The position numbers and the translations under genes were made by a program. From the NCBI GenBank assembly GCA_934162365.1, contig CAKPIK010000004.1, positions 55,545 to 119,544 of the forward strand: a DNA stretch of 64,000 bases, in the 5' to 3' direction. Under the pieces are notes generated by a model. That model searched no databases and was not told the origin of the DNA. It saw nothing but the letters and a program-made list of their open reading frames with translations. Positions 1 to 7,894 of this stretch are shown here, in pieces; positions within the stretch are counted from its first letter, which is position 1, and every line of letters begins with the position of its first letter. The stretch is from an uncultured Clostridia bacterium (GTDB lineage Bacteria; Bacillota; Clostridia; TANB77; CAG-508).

Positions 1-298
1 AACAGCATGCCAGACAGAACGTTCTCAAATTCAAAATAAAGAAACTGCAATGAAAATGCTCAAATCGAAATTGCTTGATTTAAAAGAAAGAGAACATAAA
101 GAAAAAATAGAAGATTTAAAAGGAATTCAAAAGGAAATTGCATGGGGAAGCCAAATTAGATCTTATGTGTTTTGTCCATATACAATGGTAAAAGATCACA
201 GAACTAATTATGAAGTAGGAAATATTGAAGCTGTTATGAATGGAGAAATAGACGAGTTTATTGAAGAATATCTTAGAATTTGTGCAAATCAATGTTAA
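1..298 (+). CDS. prfB: Peptide chain release factor 2, C-terminal part
   Basis: This is the last ~98 codons of a release factor that begins upstream of the window; the open frame runs in from base 2 with no start. The tail of the catalytic domain is visible, followed by the IAWGSQIRSYVF segment typical of RF2 rather than RF1. RF2 reads UGA and UAA stop codons and triggers peptide release on the ribosome. The GGQ loop and the programmed frameshift site lie outside the window. A terminator follows 43 bases after the stop, so this is the end of a transcription unit. The assignment to RF2 over RF1 is firm from the conserved tail. Confidence 0.93.
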   Translation, partial: TACQTERSQIQNKETAMKMLKSKLLDLKEREHKEKIEDLKGIQKEIAWGSQIRSYVFCPYTMVKDHRTNYEVGNIEAVMNGEIDEFIEEYLRICANQC

Positions 299-340
299 AT
301 AAATTGTCATTAGATGATAGAAGATGAATAAATAAAAGGA

Positions 341-367
341 GTGTCTAAAATTTTAGACACTTTTTTT
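341..367 (+). terminator. Intrinsic terminator after prfB
   Basis: A perfect inverted repeat (GTGTCTAAAA / TTTTAGACAC) is followed directly by seven T residues, a classic Rho-independent terminator. Confidence 0.9.
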
Positions 368-443
368 CAATTATGTAAATATAATATAATATAGCAATAT
401 TTAATTAAATATGCTTTAAAAATATATAAAGAGGTGCCGAAAT

Positions 444-1178
444 ATGGGCATTATAGTACAAAAATTTGGAGGAAGTTCAGTAGCTAATACAAAAGAACTT
501 TATAATGTATGTAAACATATTACAAAAGAATATAATAAGAAAAATAAAATAATAGTTGTTGTATCAGCACAAGGAAAAACAACAGATAATTTAATTAAAG
601 AAGCAATTGAAATAAATGATAATATCAATAAAAGAGAACTAGACACTTTAATTTCAATTGGAGAACAAATTACTATAGCCAAATTAGTAATGTGCTTAAA
701 TAAACTTGGCATTAATGCGGTGTCATTAACTGGATGGCAGGTTCCTATACAAACTGATGGTAATTATGGAGATGCTAATATAAAACATATCAATTTAGAC
801 AGAATAATTAAAGAATTAAATCAAGAGAAAGTTGTTGTAATCGCAGGATTTCAAGGAATATCAGATGACACAAATGACATAACAACCCTTGGAAGAGGTG
901 GATCAGACACAACTGCAGTGGCAATTGCAGCAGCAATTAATGCAGAAAGATGTGATATTTTTAAAGATGTAGATGGCATATACAATTTAGATCCTAAATC
1001 TAACAATAATGCATTTAAATATGAAAATATAAATTACGAAGAAATGTTAGAATTATCAAATAATGGTGCAAGAGTTCTACACAACAAAAGTATAATGATT
1101 GCCAAAGAATTTAATGTTCCGATATATGTCAAATCAGTTTACAATGAAAATTCAAAAGGAACAAGAATAACAAATTGA
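444..1178 (+). CDS. Aspartokinase, catalytic domain only
   Basis: The product is an amino-acid-kinase-fold aspartate kinase, which phosphorylates L-aspartate with ATP as the first step to lysine, threonine, methionine and diaminopimelate. The N-terminal KFGGSSV motif is at residues 8-14, and the GRGGSDTTAVAIAAA segment with the downstream DGIYNLDP nucleotide-binding motif is intact. At 244 residues the protein stops where the catalytic domain ends; the usual ~400-residue enzymes carry two C-terminal ACT domains for feedback inhibition. A terminator hairpin overlaps the stop codon, so the short form is not an obvious recent truncation. It is monocistronic. Feedback control is therefore either absent or supplied by another protein (inference). 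Confidence 0.88.
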   Translation: MGIIVQKFGGSSVANTKELYNVCKHITKEYNKKNKIIVVVSAQGKTTDNLIKEAIEINDNINKRELDTLISIGEQITIAKLVMCLNKLGINAVSLTGWQVPIQTDGNYGDANIKHINLDRIIKELNQEKVVVIAGFQGISDDTNDITTLGRGGSDTTAVAIAAAINAERCDIFKDVDGIYNLDPKSNNNAFKYENINYEEMLELSNNGARVLHNKSIMIAKEFNVPIYVKSVYNENSKGTRITN

Positions 1179-1207
1179 GAATTAATTTAATTCTCAATTT
1201 GTTATTT
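1171..1207 (+). terminator. Terminator overlapping the aspartokinase stop codon
   Basis: Stem CAAATTGAGAATTA / TAATTCTCAATTTG with a 3-base loop, followed by a T-rich stretch. The TGA stop at 1176-1178 lies in the left arm. Confidence 0.75.
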
Positions 1208-1275
1208 TAGTTATATTTTCTAATAAACAGAATATATATTATATATAAACTTTTATTACTATGGAGGTATTTTAT

Positions 1276-1572
1276 ATGACAATAGAAGAAAGAAAAAATA
1301 TTAATACAAATATTGTTCAAAATTTATTATTAGAAAATAGAAATAAATTAAATATATCAGGGGTGCTTGATGTATTGAGCTTTGACGATCAAATAGTTAT
1401 AGTTGAAACAGAATTAGGATTATTAACAATAAAAGGAGATAATCTAAGAATAAATAAATTAAGCATAGATACTTCAGAAGTAATTGTTGAAGGTGAAATT
1501 ATTTCACTTACATATAGTTCTAAAGATTTAGATAAAAAAAGTGACAGTTTTTTAAGCAAAATATTTAAATAG
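1276..1572 (+). CDS. yabP: Sporulation protein YabP
   Basis: This 98-residue protein matches the YabP family of spore proteins, which is needed for spore coat/cortex assembly in the mother cell of Bacillus and Clostridia. The fold is a small beta-rich domain, seen in the LNISGVLDVLSFDDQIVIVE and GLLTIKGDNLRINKLS stretches. An in-frame ATG at 1261 is possible, but GGAGG at 1263-1267 lies inside it and is spaced 8 bases before the ATG at 1276, so 1276 is chosen. The next gene is yabQ, 11 bases away, and then divIC, the same order as in B. subtilis. Confidence 0.88.
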   Translation: MTIEERKNINTNIVQNLLLENRNKLNISGVLDVLSFDDQIVIVETELGLLTIKGDNLRINKLSIDTSEVIVEGEIISLTYSSKDLDKKSDSFLSKIFK

Positions 1573-1583
1573 GTGATTTAATT

Positions 1584-2060
1584 ATGTACACAAATAATAT
1601 TGAACAATTAACAAGCTTCATTTATTTTATATTAACAGGAATAGTTTTAGGTATTATTTTTGATGTATTTAGAATAGCAAGACGTACAATTAAAACATCT
1701 GACTTTATTACTAATTTAGAAGATGTATTATTTGGATTAATGGCTGGTGTAATAATTTTAATTACTATATTTAAATTTAATAATGGTGAACTTAGATTAT
1801 ACATATTTATTGGACTAGGTATAGGAATTATTCTTAATATGCTTTTTATTAGTAAATATTTTATAAAAATAAATGTTTGCATAATTAATTTTATAAAAAA
1901 AGTTCTAAAATTTTTATTCAAACCAATTATTTCTTTTGTAAAATTCGTCAAAAAAATATTATTTAAACCATTTTTATTTGTTATTTTTAATATTAGAAAA
2001 TTAATTGAACAAATAACAAAAAAATTAACAATTAATTTTAAAAAAGTCAAAAAAGAATAA
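1584..2060 (+). CDS. yabQ: Sporulation protein YabQ
   Basis: This 158-residue membrane protein has the YabQ signature: an N-terminal helix with GIVLGIIFDVFRIARR, then two more hydrophobic helices around residues 45-90, and a strongly basic C-terminal half (about 25 Lys). YabQ is a mother-cell membrane protein needed for spore cortex formation. AGGTGA at 1571-1576 serves as the ribosome binding site and overlaps the yabP stop. The position between yabP and divIC supports the call. The Lys-rich tail is long but common in the family. Confidence 0.88.
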   Translation: MYTNNIEQLTSFIYFILTGIVLGIIFDVFRIARRTIKTSDFITNLEDVLFGLMAGVIILITIFKFNNGELRLYIFIGLGIGIILNMLFISKYFIKINVCIINFIKKVLKFLFKPIISFVKFVKKILFKPFLFVIFNIRKLIEQITKKLTINFKKVKKE

Positions 2061-2111
2061 TCAATAAGAAGGATTTTAGTATTATTTGTAGAAAAATATA
2101 AGTGTATATAT

Positions 2112-2129
2112 TAAAACCGTAAGGTTTTA
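2112..2129 (+). other. Small hairpin between yabQ and divIC
   Basis: TAAAACC-GTAA-GGTTTTA forms a 7-bp stem with a tetraloop, then TTATTAAATT. It could be a weak terminator or an mRNA processing/stability element; the sequence does not decide. Confidence 0.35.
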
Positions 2130-2160
2130 TTAAATTATAAAATATGAAAGAGTTATACTT

Positions 2161-2442
2161 ATGAAAAATCTTTTTAAGAGTAAATTAATTAAGAAAATTT
2201 GTTTTTTTATTTTTTTTATATATGTAACTGTTGTATTTATTAATCAACAACAAACTTTAAATTCATATGATTCTCAAAAGCAGTATTATTCTAAAAAAAT
2301 TGAAGAGGCAAAAAATTATAATGAAACATTAGTTGCAACCAAAAGTAACTTAGATTCAAAAGAATATATAGAAGCAATAAGTAGAGAAAAGCTAGATATG
2401 TATTCAAACAATGAAAGAGTTTATATAAACATTAATAAATAA
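2161..2442 (+). CDS. divIC: Septum formation initiator DivIC/FtsB-type
   Basis: The product is a 93-residue bitopic membrane protein: a basic N-terminus, one transmembrane helix (about residues 13-27), a coiled-coil-like extracytoplasmic stretch and a C-terminal motif (EYIEAISREKLDMY...ERVYIN) shared by DivIC and FtsB. It joins the divisome together with FtsL and DivIB at the division septum. The yabP-yabQ-divIC order matches B. subtilis. The ribosome binding site (GAAAGAG) is weak. In many Clostridia an S1-domain gene comes next; here rho follows after a terminator. Confidence 0.85.
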   Translation: MKNLFKSKLIKKICFFIFFIYVTVVFINQQQTLNSYDSQKQYYSKKIEEAKNYNETLVATKSNLDSKEYIEAISREKLDMYSNNERVYININK

Positions 2443-2472
2443 ACAAAAAGGCTAAAACGCTTTTTTGTTTAT
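2438..2472 (+). terminator. Terminator after divIC
   Basis: Inverted repeat ATAAACAAAAA / TTTTTTGTTTAT around GGCTAAAACGC with T-rich right arm, between divIC and rho. Confidence 0.65.
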
Positions 2473-2530
2473 TATTTATTCTATTAAAAATCCCATTAAA
2501 AAAAGTTTAAATAAAAGGAGAATTGAATAT

Positions 2531-3799
2531 ATGGAAATTGAAAATTTAAGTTTATCAGAGCTTAAAGAAATCGCTAAAAATAATGAGATTAAAAATATCT
2601 CAAAATTAAAAAAGGAAGAACTAATAAAAATTTTATCTAATACAAACTTTGAAGAAAAGAATGAACGATATAAGGTAACAAGTGAAAATGATACTATTGT
2701 TGAAGGAATATTAGAAGTACTTCCTGATGGTTATGGCTTTTTAAGGGGTGATAATTATCTCCCAACACCTAAAGATGTATATATTTCTCCAATACAAATA
2801 AAAAGATTTAGATTAAATACAGGCGATATGATAAAGGGTATTTCAAGAAAACCAACAGAAGAAGAAAAGTTTCCAGCATTAATTTTTGTTGGCGAAGTAA
2901 ATGGACAATCTCCAGAAAATGCATATAAAAGAAAAAATTTTGATGACTTAATTCCTATATTTCCAAATGAACGATTAAGATTAGAGACAGTTAGCAACGA
3001 ATATGCAATGAGAATTATTGATTTAGTTTCGCCTATTGGAAAAGGACAAAGAGGAATGATTGTTGCTCCACCTAAAGTTGGAAAAACTACATTATTAAAG
3101 AAAATAGCAAACAGTATTACAGCTAACAATCCAGAAGTTGAATTAATAGTATTATTAATAGATGAAAGACCGGAGGAAGTAACGGATATGAAACGTTCAA
3201 TAAATGGTGAAGTAATCTATTCAACATTTGATGAACTTCCTGAACACCATGTTAAGGTTGCTGAAATGGTACTAGAAAGAGCTAAAAGACTAACAGAACA
3301 AAATAAAGATGTAGTAATATTATTAGATAGTATTACTAGACTAGCTAGAGCATATAACTTGGTAGTCCCAGCATCTGGAAGAACATTATCTGGTGGATTA
3401 GATCCTAGTTCATTACATAAACCAAAACGTTTTTTCGGTGCAGCAAGAAATATCGAAAATGGGGGAAGCCTTACAATTCTTGCAACAGCATTAATAGAAA
3501 CTGGAAGTAGAATGGATGATGTAATATTTGAAGAATTTAAGGGAACAGGTAATATGGAAGTACATCTAGATAGAAAACTTTCAGAAAAAAGAATATTCCC
3601 AGCAATAGATATTAACAAATCTGGAACACGTAGAGAAGATTTACTATTATCTAAAGAAGAACAAGAAGCTGTATATACATTAAGAAAAGCTTTATCAAAT
3701 TTAAATACTGCAGACGTTACTGAACAAGTAATAAACTTAATGCTTTCAACCAAAAACAATCAAGAATTTATAGAAAAAATAAAAAACATTTTAAAATAA
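2531..3799 (+). CDS. rho: Transcription termination factor Rho
   Basis: Rho is a hexameric RNA-dependent ATPase/translocase that releases nascent transcripts. Domains in order: Rho-N helical domain (about 1-45, LSLSELKEIAKNNEI), cold-shock RNA-binding domain (about 50-125, with GYGFLR) and RecA-like ATPase. Walker A reads APPKVGKTT (most Rho proteins have APPKAGKT) and Walker B is VVILLDSITRLARAYN. Length is 422 residues, normal for the family. An upstream in-frame ATG at 2465 exists, but AAAGGAG at 2514-2520 is correctly spaced for the ATG at 2531, where homology also begins. A 17-bp hairpin follows the stop. Confidence 0.96.
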   Translation: MEIENLSLSELKEIAKNNEIKNISKLKKEELIKILSNTNFEEKNERYKVTSENDTIVEGILEVLPDGYGFLRGDNYLPTPKDVYISPIQIKRFRLNTGDMIKGISRKPTEEEKFPALIFVGEVNGQSPENAYKRKNFDDLIPIFPNERLRLETVSNEYAMRIIDLVSPIGKGQRGMIVAPPKVGKTTLLKKIANSITANNPEVELIVLLIDERPEEVTDMKRSINGEVIYSTFDELPEHHVKVAEMVLERAKRLTEQNKDVVILLDSITRLARAYNLVVPASGRTLSGGLDPSSLHKPKRFFGAARNIENGGSLTILATALIETGSRMDDVIFEEFKGTGNMEVHLDRKLSEKRIFPAIDINKSGTRREDLLLSKEEQEAVYTLRKALSNLNTADVTEQVINLMLSTKNNQEFIEKIKNILK

Positions 3800-3801
3800 A
3801 G

Positions 3802-3844
3802 ATATAAGCCTAAATATAACTTACAAATATATTTAGGCTTATAT
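3802..3844 (+). terminator. Perfect 17-bp hairpin after rho
   Basis: ATATAAGCCTAAATATA pairs perfectly with TATATTTAGGCTTATAT across a 9-base loop. No T tract follows on the + strand, so it may end transcripts inefficiently or protect the rho mRNA 3' end. Confidence 0.55.
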
Positions 3845-3864
3845 TAAAAATAAAGGAAAATCTA

Positions 3865-4668
3865 ATGAAAAATTTTTTTACTAACATAAAAAATTACATA
3901 TATTCAGAGTTTTATAATATTAAGAAAAATCATAAAGTAAAACTTTTTACATTGTTGTTAATTGTTATCTTTTTTCCCATATCTATTCCTGTATTGATAA
4001 TTAGTTTTACATCTGGACTTATGTTAGCACTTATGCCAGGAAAAAGAAAATATGATAAATCAATTTATAAAATAATAACCCAAAAATCATATTTAAGTAT
4101 TTTATTTGATAAAGGTAAGATGGCAGAATATTTTACATGGGATATATTAAACAATCAACCAGAATATAAAAAGGTATTAATTAATATATATATACCAAAT
4201 GGAAATCATACGAATGAAATTGATTCAATATTAATAAATAATTATGGGGTTTTTGTTATAGAATCAAAAGGGTACAGTGGATGGATATTTGGAAATGAAA
4301 CTAATAAAACATGGACTCAAATTATTTATAAGCATAGAACACATTTCTTTAATCCGATTATTCAAAATAGAATTCATATTGAAAGCTTAGCTAAAATATT
4401 AGAAATAAATAATCCAAATATTTTTAGATCATATATTGTTTTTAGTGAACGATGTGAATTAAAGAAGATTTATATTAGCAAACCAAATCTTAAAGTTATA
4501 AAAAGGCATCAATTACAAGATACATTAAATAATGATTATAAAAAATATGGAAAAGTACTAAATAATTCTGAAATAACAAATATTTATGATAAATTAGTAA
4601 ATTATATGTTTTGCAGTGATAATGTTAAAAATAAACATATTAAATATATAAATTCAATAAAAGAGTAA
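3865..4668 (+). CDS. NERD-domain protein with N-terminal membrane anchor
   Basis: The 267-residue protein has one hydrophobic hairpin or helix near residues 26-52, followed by a nuclease-related (NERD) domain. Recognisable parts are the early AEYFTWDIL segment, NEIDSILINNYGVFVIESKG (the D and E-x-K core of the restriction-nuclease-like fold) and the FSERCELKKI region. NERD proteins are predicted membrane-associated nucleases or DNA-processing factors, mostly uncharacterised. AAAGGA precedes the ATG. It stands alone between rho and a long non-coding gap. The substrate is unknown. Confidence 0.8.
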   Translation: MKNFFTNIKNYIYSEFYNIKKNHKVKLFTLLLIVIFFPISIPVLIISFTSGLMLALMPGKRKYDKSIYKIITQKSYLSILFDKGKMAEYFTWDILNNQPEYKKVLINIYIPNGNHTNEIDSILINNYGVFVIESKGYSGWIFGNETNKTWTQIIYKHRTHFFNPIIQNRIHIESLAKILEINNPNIFRSYIVFSERCELKKIYISKPNLKVIKRHQLQDTLNNDYKKYGKVLNNSEITNIYDKLVNYMFCSDNVKNKHIKYINSIKE

Positions 4669-5249
4669 TAATTATAAATAAAAAATTATTAAAACGCTTG
4701 ACAAAGGGAATAGAATAGTGATAGTATAATTTCGAGAATAAACATTGCGCAAAATCAAAGTTTTGCGCATAAAGAGATAGGACAGAAATATGAAAACTTG
4801 AAAAACCCCCTCTTTTACTAATATAGCTTATTTTGAGCATTTTTTGAGGTATATAACTATATTACTTTTAAAATAAAATGCCTTAAAATCGATTCTCGTG
4901 TGTCGTTTTTTACACCTTTTTACTTGTATTTTGTTTATATATTAAAATGTTTATTTAAGTAATAATATTGTTTAAAATTTTACTTTTATTATTGATAAAA
5001 CTAAAATTTTGTAAAATTATAAATTTATTGATTACAAAATTTATAATTATTTAATTTATAAATTTGTTTTAATTTAATTAATTACTAAAATAATATTTAT
5101 TAAAAATTAAATTTTTATTATAAAGATATATTTTTTAATTTTTTAGACTTTTTTAATATTATTATATATTTTTAATTTATTTTTATAAAAATCAAATTTG
5201 GCTAATATAACCTCTCTTCCCTAGTTGGGTTTTTATGATTGGAGGAAAA
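4669..5249. other. 580-base gene-free gap
   Basis: The first half (to about 4920) has several paired segments and comparatively many G/C bases; it is treated separately as a candidate RNA. From about 4920 to 5200 the DNA is almost pure A/T with many short overlapping inverted repeats built on AAATTTT and TTATAAATT. The last 50 bases hold a pyrimidine-rich leader (CCTCTCTTCCC) before xerC. No open frame with a plausible ribosome binding site is seen. Confidence 0.6.
4733..4915 (+). ncRNA. Candidate structured non-coding RNA
   Basis: In an AT-rich intergenic region, CGAGAAT (4733-4739) can pair with ATTCTCG (4892-4898), closing a domain of about 165 nt. Inside are TGCGCAAAA/TTTTGCGCA with a 6-base loop (4746-4769), AAAGAG/CTCTTT, and GCATTTT/AAAATGC (about 4837-4880). 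GTGT/ACAC followed by five T residues at about 4901-4920 could end it. A TATAAT box sits at 4725-4730, directly upstream. I recognise no known family; this is a fold seen by eye and could be chance. Confidence 0.4.
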
Positions 5250-6230
5250 ATGATAGATAGAAGTTTGAACCCAGATTATTTAAATTCTTTTTTAGATTAT
5301 TCTGTTACAATATTAAATAAATCACCTAATTCAATAAAAGAATATAATTACGATCTAGTTATGTTTCTAAAATTTATTAAATTACGCTTTAAATTGACAA
5401 ATGAGACAGATTTTTCTGCTATAACAATATTTGATATACCTATATCTGAAATAAGGAAAATAAAGCTTGATGATATTCATGCGTTTTTATCATATTTAAC
5501 AACAGAACATCATAGTAAAGCTGCTACAAGAGCAAGAAAAGTCTCAACTATACGAATATTCTTTAAATATTTATCTCAAAAAGCTGGTTTGATAGATGCA
5601 AATCCTGCACAAAATTTGGAAACACCTAAACAGGAAAAAAGAATGCCTAAGTATTTATCTTTAGATGAAAGCAAAAAACTTCTAGCTATAACCGCAAATG
5701 AAGAAGATAATAGAAATGCTAAACGTGACTATGCAATAATAACTATATTTTTAAATTGTGGTATTCGTTTATCTGAATTAGTTGGTATTAATATTAAAAA
5801 TATAGATTTTAGTGAAAATAAGTTAACTGTTATTGGAAAAGGTAATAAAGAACGTACAATATATTTGAACAAAGCCTGTGTCAATTCAATTAATGATTAT
5901 ATAAGTAATGCAAGACCTAAAGAAGGTATTAAATATGATTCGAAAGATGCGTTGTTTTTGAGTGAACGTAAAGAAAGAATTAGCAATAGAACTGTTCAAA
6001 GTGTTGTAAAAAAAGAATTACAGAAAGCTGGATTAGATATAAACAAGTACTCTGTACACAAATTAAGGCATACTGCTGCAACTTTAATGTATCAATATGG
6101 AGGAGTTGATATTAGAGCATTACAAGAATTATTAGGACATGAAAGCATTTCCACAACAGAAATATATACCCATGTTGAAAATTCACAAGTTAGAAATGCT
6201 ATTGAAAGTAATCCTTTAGCAAATATATAA
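5250..6230 (+). CDS. Tyrosine recombinase XerC/XerD
   Basis: The 326-residue site-specific recombinase has an N-terminal SAM-like core-binding domain (about 1-110) and a C-terminal catalytic domain. All catalytic residues are visible: Arg in CGIRLSELVG, Lys in GKGNKER, HKLRH, His in LGHESISTT and the nucleophile Tyr in EIYTHV. Xer recombinases resolve chromosome dimers at dif. An ATG at 5235 is in frame, but GGAGG at 5241-5245 lies inside it and favours the ATG at 5250 (spacing is short, 4 bases). It converges on yneA; in many Clostridia such a recombinase neighbours the lexA/yneA locus. XerC and XerD cannot be told apart here. Confidence 0.92.
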   Translation: MIDRSLNPDYLNSFLDYSVTILNKSPNSIKEYNYDLVMFLKFIKLRFKLTNETDFSAITIFDIPISEIRKIKLDDIHAFLSYLTTEHHSKAATRARKVSTIRIFFKYLSQKAGLIDANPAQNLETPKQEKRMPKYLSLDESKKLLAITANEEDNRNAKRDYAIITIFLNCGIRLSELVGINIKNIDFSENKLTVIGKGNKERTIYLNKACVNSINDYISNARPKEGIKYDSKDALFLSERKERISNRTVQSVVKKELQKAGLDINKYSVHKLRHTAATLMYQYGGVDIRALQELLGHESISTTEIYTHVENSQVRNAIESNPLANI

Positions 6231-6238
6231 TTTTAAAA

Positions 6239-6268
6239 AATTAAGGGCAATTTAATTTGCCCTTAATT
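6239..6268. terminator. Bidirectional terminator between xerC and yneA
   Basis: TTAAGGGCAA / TTGCCCTTAA, extended by flanking A/T pairs to about 12 bp with a 6-base loop. It overlaps the last codons and stop of yneA on the other strand and serves the two convergent genes. Confidence 0.8.
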
Positions 6269-6562
6269 AATTGGAATATTTATTTGTTCACCTATTTTTA
6301 AATTGCTACTTGAAAGATTATTCAAATCTTGAATTTCATATACTATATCTCTAATATCTTTATTTTCAAAATATTCATTATTGTCTTTTTCAAATTTAGC
6401 AATACTCCATAATGTATCTCCTGATTGAATTGAAATCTTTTTATAATTTACATTATTATGCGATAAACTTATATTACTTAATATTAAAATTAACGCTATT
6501 ACTAAAAGGATAGTGATTATAGAACTTCTTAAAAATTTTTTTATATTTATTTTCTTTTTCAT
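6263..6562 (-). CDS. yneA: YneA-like SOS cell-division suppressor (LysM)
   Basis: The 99-residue protein has one transmembrane helix (about 14-33, IITILLVIALILILSN) and a C-terminal LysM domain starting at the SIQSGDTLWSIAKFE motif and ending in QINIPI. This architecture is that of YneA, which delays septation during DNA damage by acting at the division site outside the membrane. The decisive support is upstream: a perfect LexA box sits between the -35 and -10 elements. GAGGGGT provides the ribosome binding site. A generic LysM membrane protein is the alternative. lexA itself is not in the window. Confidence 0.8.
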   Translation of the reverse strand: MKKKINIKKFLRSSIITILLVIALILILSNISLSHNNVNYKKISIQSGDTLWSIAKFEKDNNEYFENKDIRDIVYEIQDLNNLSSSNLKIGEQINIPIN

Positions 6563-6621
6563 TTAAAACCCCTCTTTTTAAATATTTATATTGCAAATAT
6601 CTGTTCGTTTTCTATATGTAT

Positions 6622-6650
6622 ATTTTATACGAACATAAGTTCTTTGTCAA
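6622..6650 (-). promoter_or_regulatory. yneA promoter with embedded LexA operator
   Basis: On the minus strand TTGACA (6645-6650) and TAAAAT (6622-6627) are separated by exactly 17 bases. The spacer holds GAAC-TTAT-GTTC (6631-6642), the Firmicute LexA consensus GAAC-N4-GTTC. LexA bound there would cover both promoter elements, so the gene should be SOS-induced. Confidence 0.85.
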
Positions 6651-6688
6651 TACTTTTTTTAAAAAAAGAGAAAAAATGTTTGTTTTTA

Positions 6689-7753
6689 TTATTTTGTTTT
6701 TTCATTTCTGATTTTTAGTGTATCTCCAGCATATATTAAATTTGGATTTTTTATATGATTTAATTTTACTAATTCACTAACCGTTGTTTTAAATTCCTTT
6801 GCAATTTGGGATAGTGTGTCCCCTCTTTTTATTGTATATAAAATATGGTTTGTTTCACCTTTTACCTCTTGTGTTGAATATGGTATTTTCAATATCTGAC
6901 CTGTATAAATTAAATTTTTATTCTTTATATTGTTGAATTCAATAATTAATTCAATAGTTGTTTTGTATTTAATAGCTAATTTACTTAATGTATCTCCTCT
7001 TTTAACTCTTATTGTTCTTGTTTTTTCTACATTATTTCTATGAGAAATTTCTTTAATCAAGCTTTCATCATTTAAAAAAATATCAGATGTATAATAATCT
7101 CTATCTACAAAATCACTTATTCCTTCTATTCGTCCTTTATCTGTGTATTGGAATCCAATCCATGTATTCCACTTACCATTGTTGCCAGGGTTATTAACAC
7201 CATATTCTGCTATCCATACAGGATATTTTTTTGCTAGTTCTTCACTAAATATTCTTTTAGCATTATATGTATCACTATATATTACAACTTCTTTACCTGT
7301 ATTTTGTTCAACTCTTTCTAAAAATGCTAATGATATTTCATTTATTTCTTCTTTACTTAATCTACCAAATGACTCAAAATCCATTGCTAATCTGCAATTT
7401 ATTTTTTTGTTACTTATAACTGAACAAAAGAAATCTGCTTCATCTTTGGCATCTTCTATATTTCTTGCAGTTAAAAAGTGATATACTCCTATTTTTAAAC
7501 CAACGTTTTTTGCATTTTCGTAATTTCGTTTAAAATATGGATCAATGTAATCATTTCCTTGAGTGGCTTTTATATATACAATTTCAACTCCATCATTTTT
7601 CACTTTCATAAAATTAATATTTTTTTGCCATTGACTTATATCTATTCCTTTATATATATTATCATTAGATGGTTCAAAAGCTAAACAATAATTCAAAAAT
7701 GGAAATAATGATATTAAAATCAACAAACAAAATAATAGTGTAAATTTTTTCAT
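6689..7753 (-). CDS. Secreted GH25 lysozyme with two LysM domains
   Basis: The 354-residue protein starts with a signal peptide (about 1-25, ending NYCLA) and a glycoside hydrolase family 25 muramidase domain: YKGIDISQWQ at 35-44 and the catalytic MDFES pair near 130. Two LysM repeats follow (about 248-292 and 305-349), each with RGDTLS. It should cleave the MurNAc-GlcNAc bond of peptidoglycan and bind the wall through LysM, for cell separation, germination or spore release. An ATG 15 bases upstream is in frame, but AAAGGAG lies between them and favours 7753. It follows yneA on the same strand, separated by the SOS promoter. Confidence 0.93.
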   Translation of the reverse strand: MKKFTLLFCLLILISLFPFLNYCLAFEPSNDNIYKGIDISQWQKNINFMKVKNDGVEIVYIKATQGNDYIDPYFKRNYENAKNVGLKIGVYHFLTARNIEDAKDEADFFCSVISNKKINCRLAMDFESFGRLSKEEINEISLAFLERVEQNTGKEVVIYSDTYNAKRIFSEELAKKYPVWIAEYGVNNPGNNGKWNTWIGFQYTDKGRIEGISDFVDRDYYTSDIFLNDESLIKEISHRNNVEKTRTIRVKRGDTLSKLAIKYKTTIELIIEFNNIKNKNLIYTGQILKIPYSTQEVKGETNHILYTIKRGDTLSQIAKEFKTTVSELVKLNHIKNPNLIYAGDTLKIRNEKTK

Positions 7754-7829
7754 ATCTTCTCCTTTCATGTTTTATTATATTAACGTTTTTATTGATTTGA
7801 CAATATATAGGTAGGAATAATAAATAGTA

Positions 7830-7856
7830 ACTTATTTTACATAAAAACATAAAATA
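7830..7856 (+). promoter_or_regulatory. Possible SigK promoter for dpaB
   Basis: AC at 7830-7831 is followed after 16 bases by CATAAAATA (7848-7856), matching the SigK pattern AC-N16/17-CATANNNTA. SpoVF is SigK-dependent in B. subtilis. In AT-rich DNA a chance match is possible. Confidence 0.4.
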
Positions 7857-7894
7857 TAAAGAAGTATTATTGATATAAAAGGAGGGAAAATTCT

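Noticed and set aside
4698..4730. Promoter TTGACA...TATAAT before the candidate RNA
   Set aside because: The spacer is 21 bases, outside the 16-18 range; only the TATAAT is kept as a weak hint.
5250..6230. XerC/D gene as the integrase of the tRNA-Thr island
   Set aside because: It is 44 kb away in a conserved housekeeping context and looks like a chromosomal dimer-resolution recombinase.
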